From assembly GCF_900112685.1 (NCBI RefSeq), contig NZ_FOMS01000012.1, forward strand, positions 1 to 64,000: DNA of 64,000 bases. The letters run 5' to 3'. This document shows, in pieces, positions 63,986-64,000 of this stretch. Every line of letters starts with the position of its first letter. Position 1 is the first letter of the stretch. The notes under the pieces were generated by a model that did not search any database, had not been told where the DNA came from, and saw only the letters and a program-made list of their open reading frames with translations. Both the position numbers and the translations under genes were made by a program. Source of the DNA: Roseivivax sediminis (GTDB taxonomy: Bacteria > Pseudomonadota > Alphaproteobacteria > Rhodobacterales > Rhodobacteraceae).

Positions 63986-64000
63986 TGGGGTGTCACTCTC

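Overview
The window is about 64 kb of high-GC DNA from an alphaproteobacterium, most likely a member of the Rhodobacteraceae/Roseobacter group. The evidence is the gene order tuf-S10-spc, the alpha-type PutA with a separate Lrp-type PutR, a mcl1-type malyl-CoA lyase closely resembling Rhodobacter proteins, CobS of the aerobic cobalamin pathway, the DgcN/DgcA pair, and the intergenic repeat families typical of this group. I see no prophage, transposase, CRISPR array, plasmid origin or defence island; this reads as ordinary chromosome.

Positions 1-12.1 kb hold the 3' end of tuf and the ribosomal cluster rpsJ-rplC-rplD-rplW-rplB-rpsS-rplV-rpsC-rplP, then a 1.7 kb insertion (a small frameshifted gene, a 2-oxoglutarate/Fe(II) oxygenase, a secreted protein), then rpmC-rpsQ-rplN-rplX-rplE-rpsN-rpsH-rplF-rplR-rpsE-rpmD. 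The usual rplO-secY-adk tail of the spc operon does not follow. From 12-18 kb there are two GFA-fold zinc proteins, a DEAD-box helicase, an outer-membrane barrel protein, an inositol monophosphatase and a rhomboid protease. From 18-30 kb come putA/putR (proline use), tRNA-Leu(UAA), a tetR-adaptor-RND efflux operon, an SH3-domain secreted protein and a 2-hydroxyacid dehydrogenase coupled to an unknown membrane protein. From 30-39 kb come leuA with what looks like a leucine attenuator, argD-argF, the helicase hrpB, an M48 peptidase, and cobS with a small overlapping secreted gene.

From 39-45 kb there is an ECF sigma factor/anti-sigma pair, a fasciclin-domain protein, a Tat-exported MsrB, a J-domain protein, bolA and several small envelope proteins. 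From 45-59 kb come gatB, a lytic-transglycosylase-like protein, an acyltransferase, pepN, DUF2256 and DUF805 genes, rarA, a Do-type protease, mcl1 and a LytS-type membrane sensor module without an output domain. From 59-64 kb lies a D-glutamate utilisation set (dgcN-dgcA-D-amino-acid transaminase), then DUF5671, DUF1244 and an N-formylglutamate amidohydrolase.

The most interesting points are regulatory. A nearly leaderless 27-codon, leucine-rich leader peptide with interleaved complementary RNA segments sits upstream of leuA, followed by a second translated-looking small ORF. An identical 13-base motif lies exactly 127 bases before both the ECF sigma gene and the fasciclin gene. Tandem double-hairpin elements lie after genes, and a 2-oxoglutarate oxygenase sits directly behind rplP (L16).
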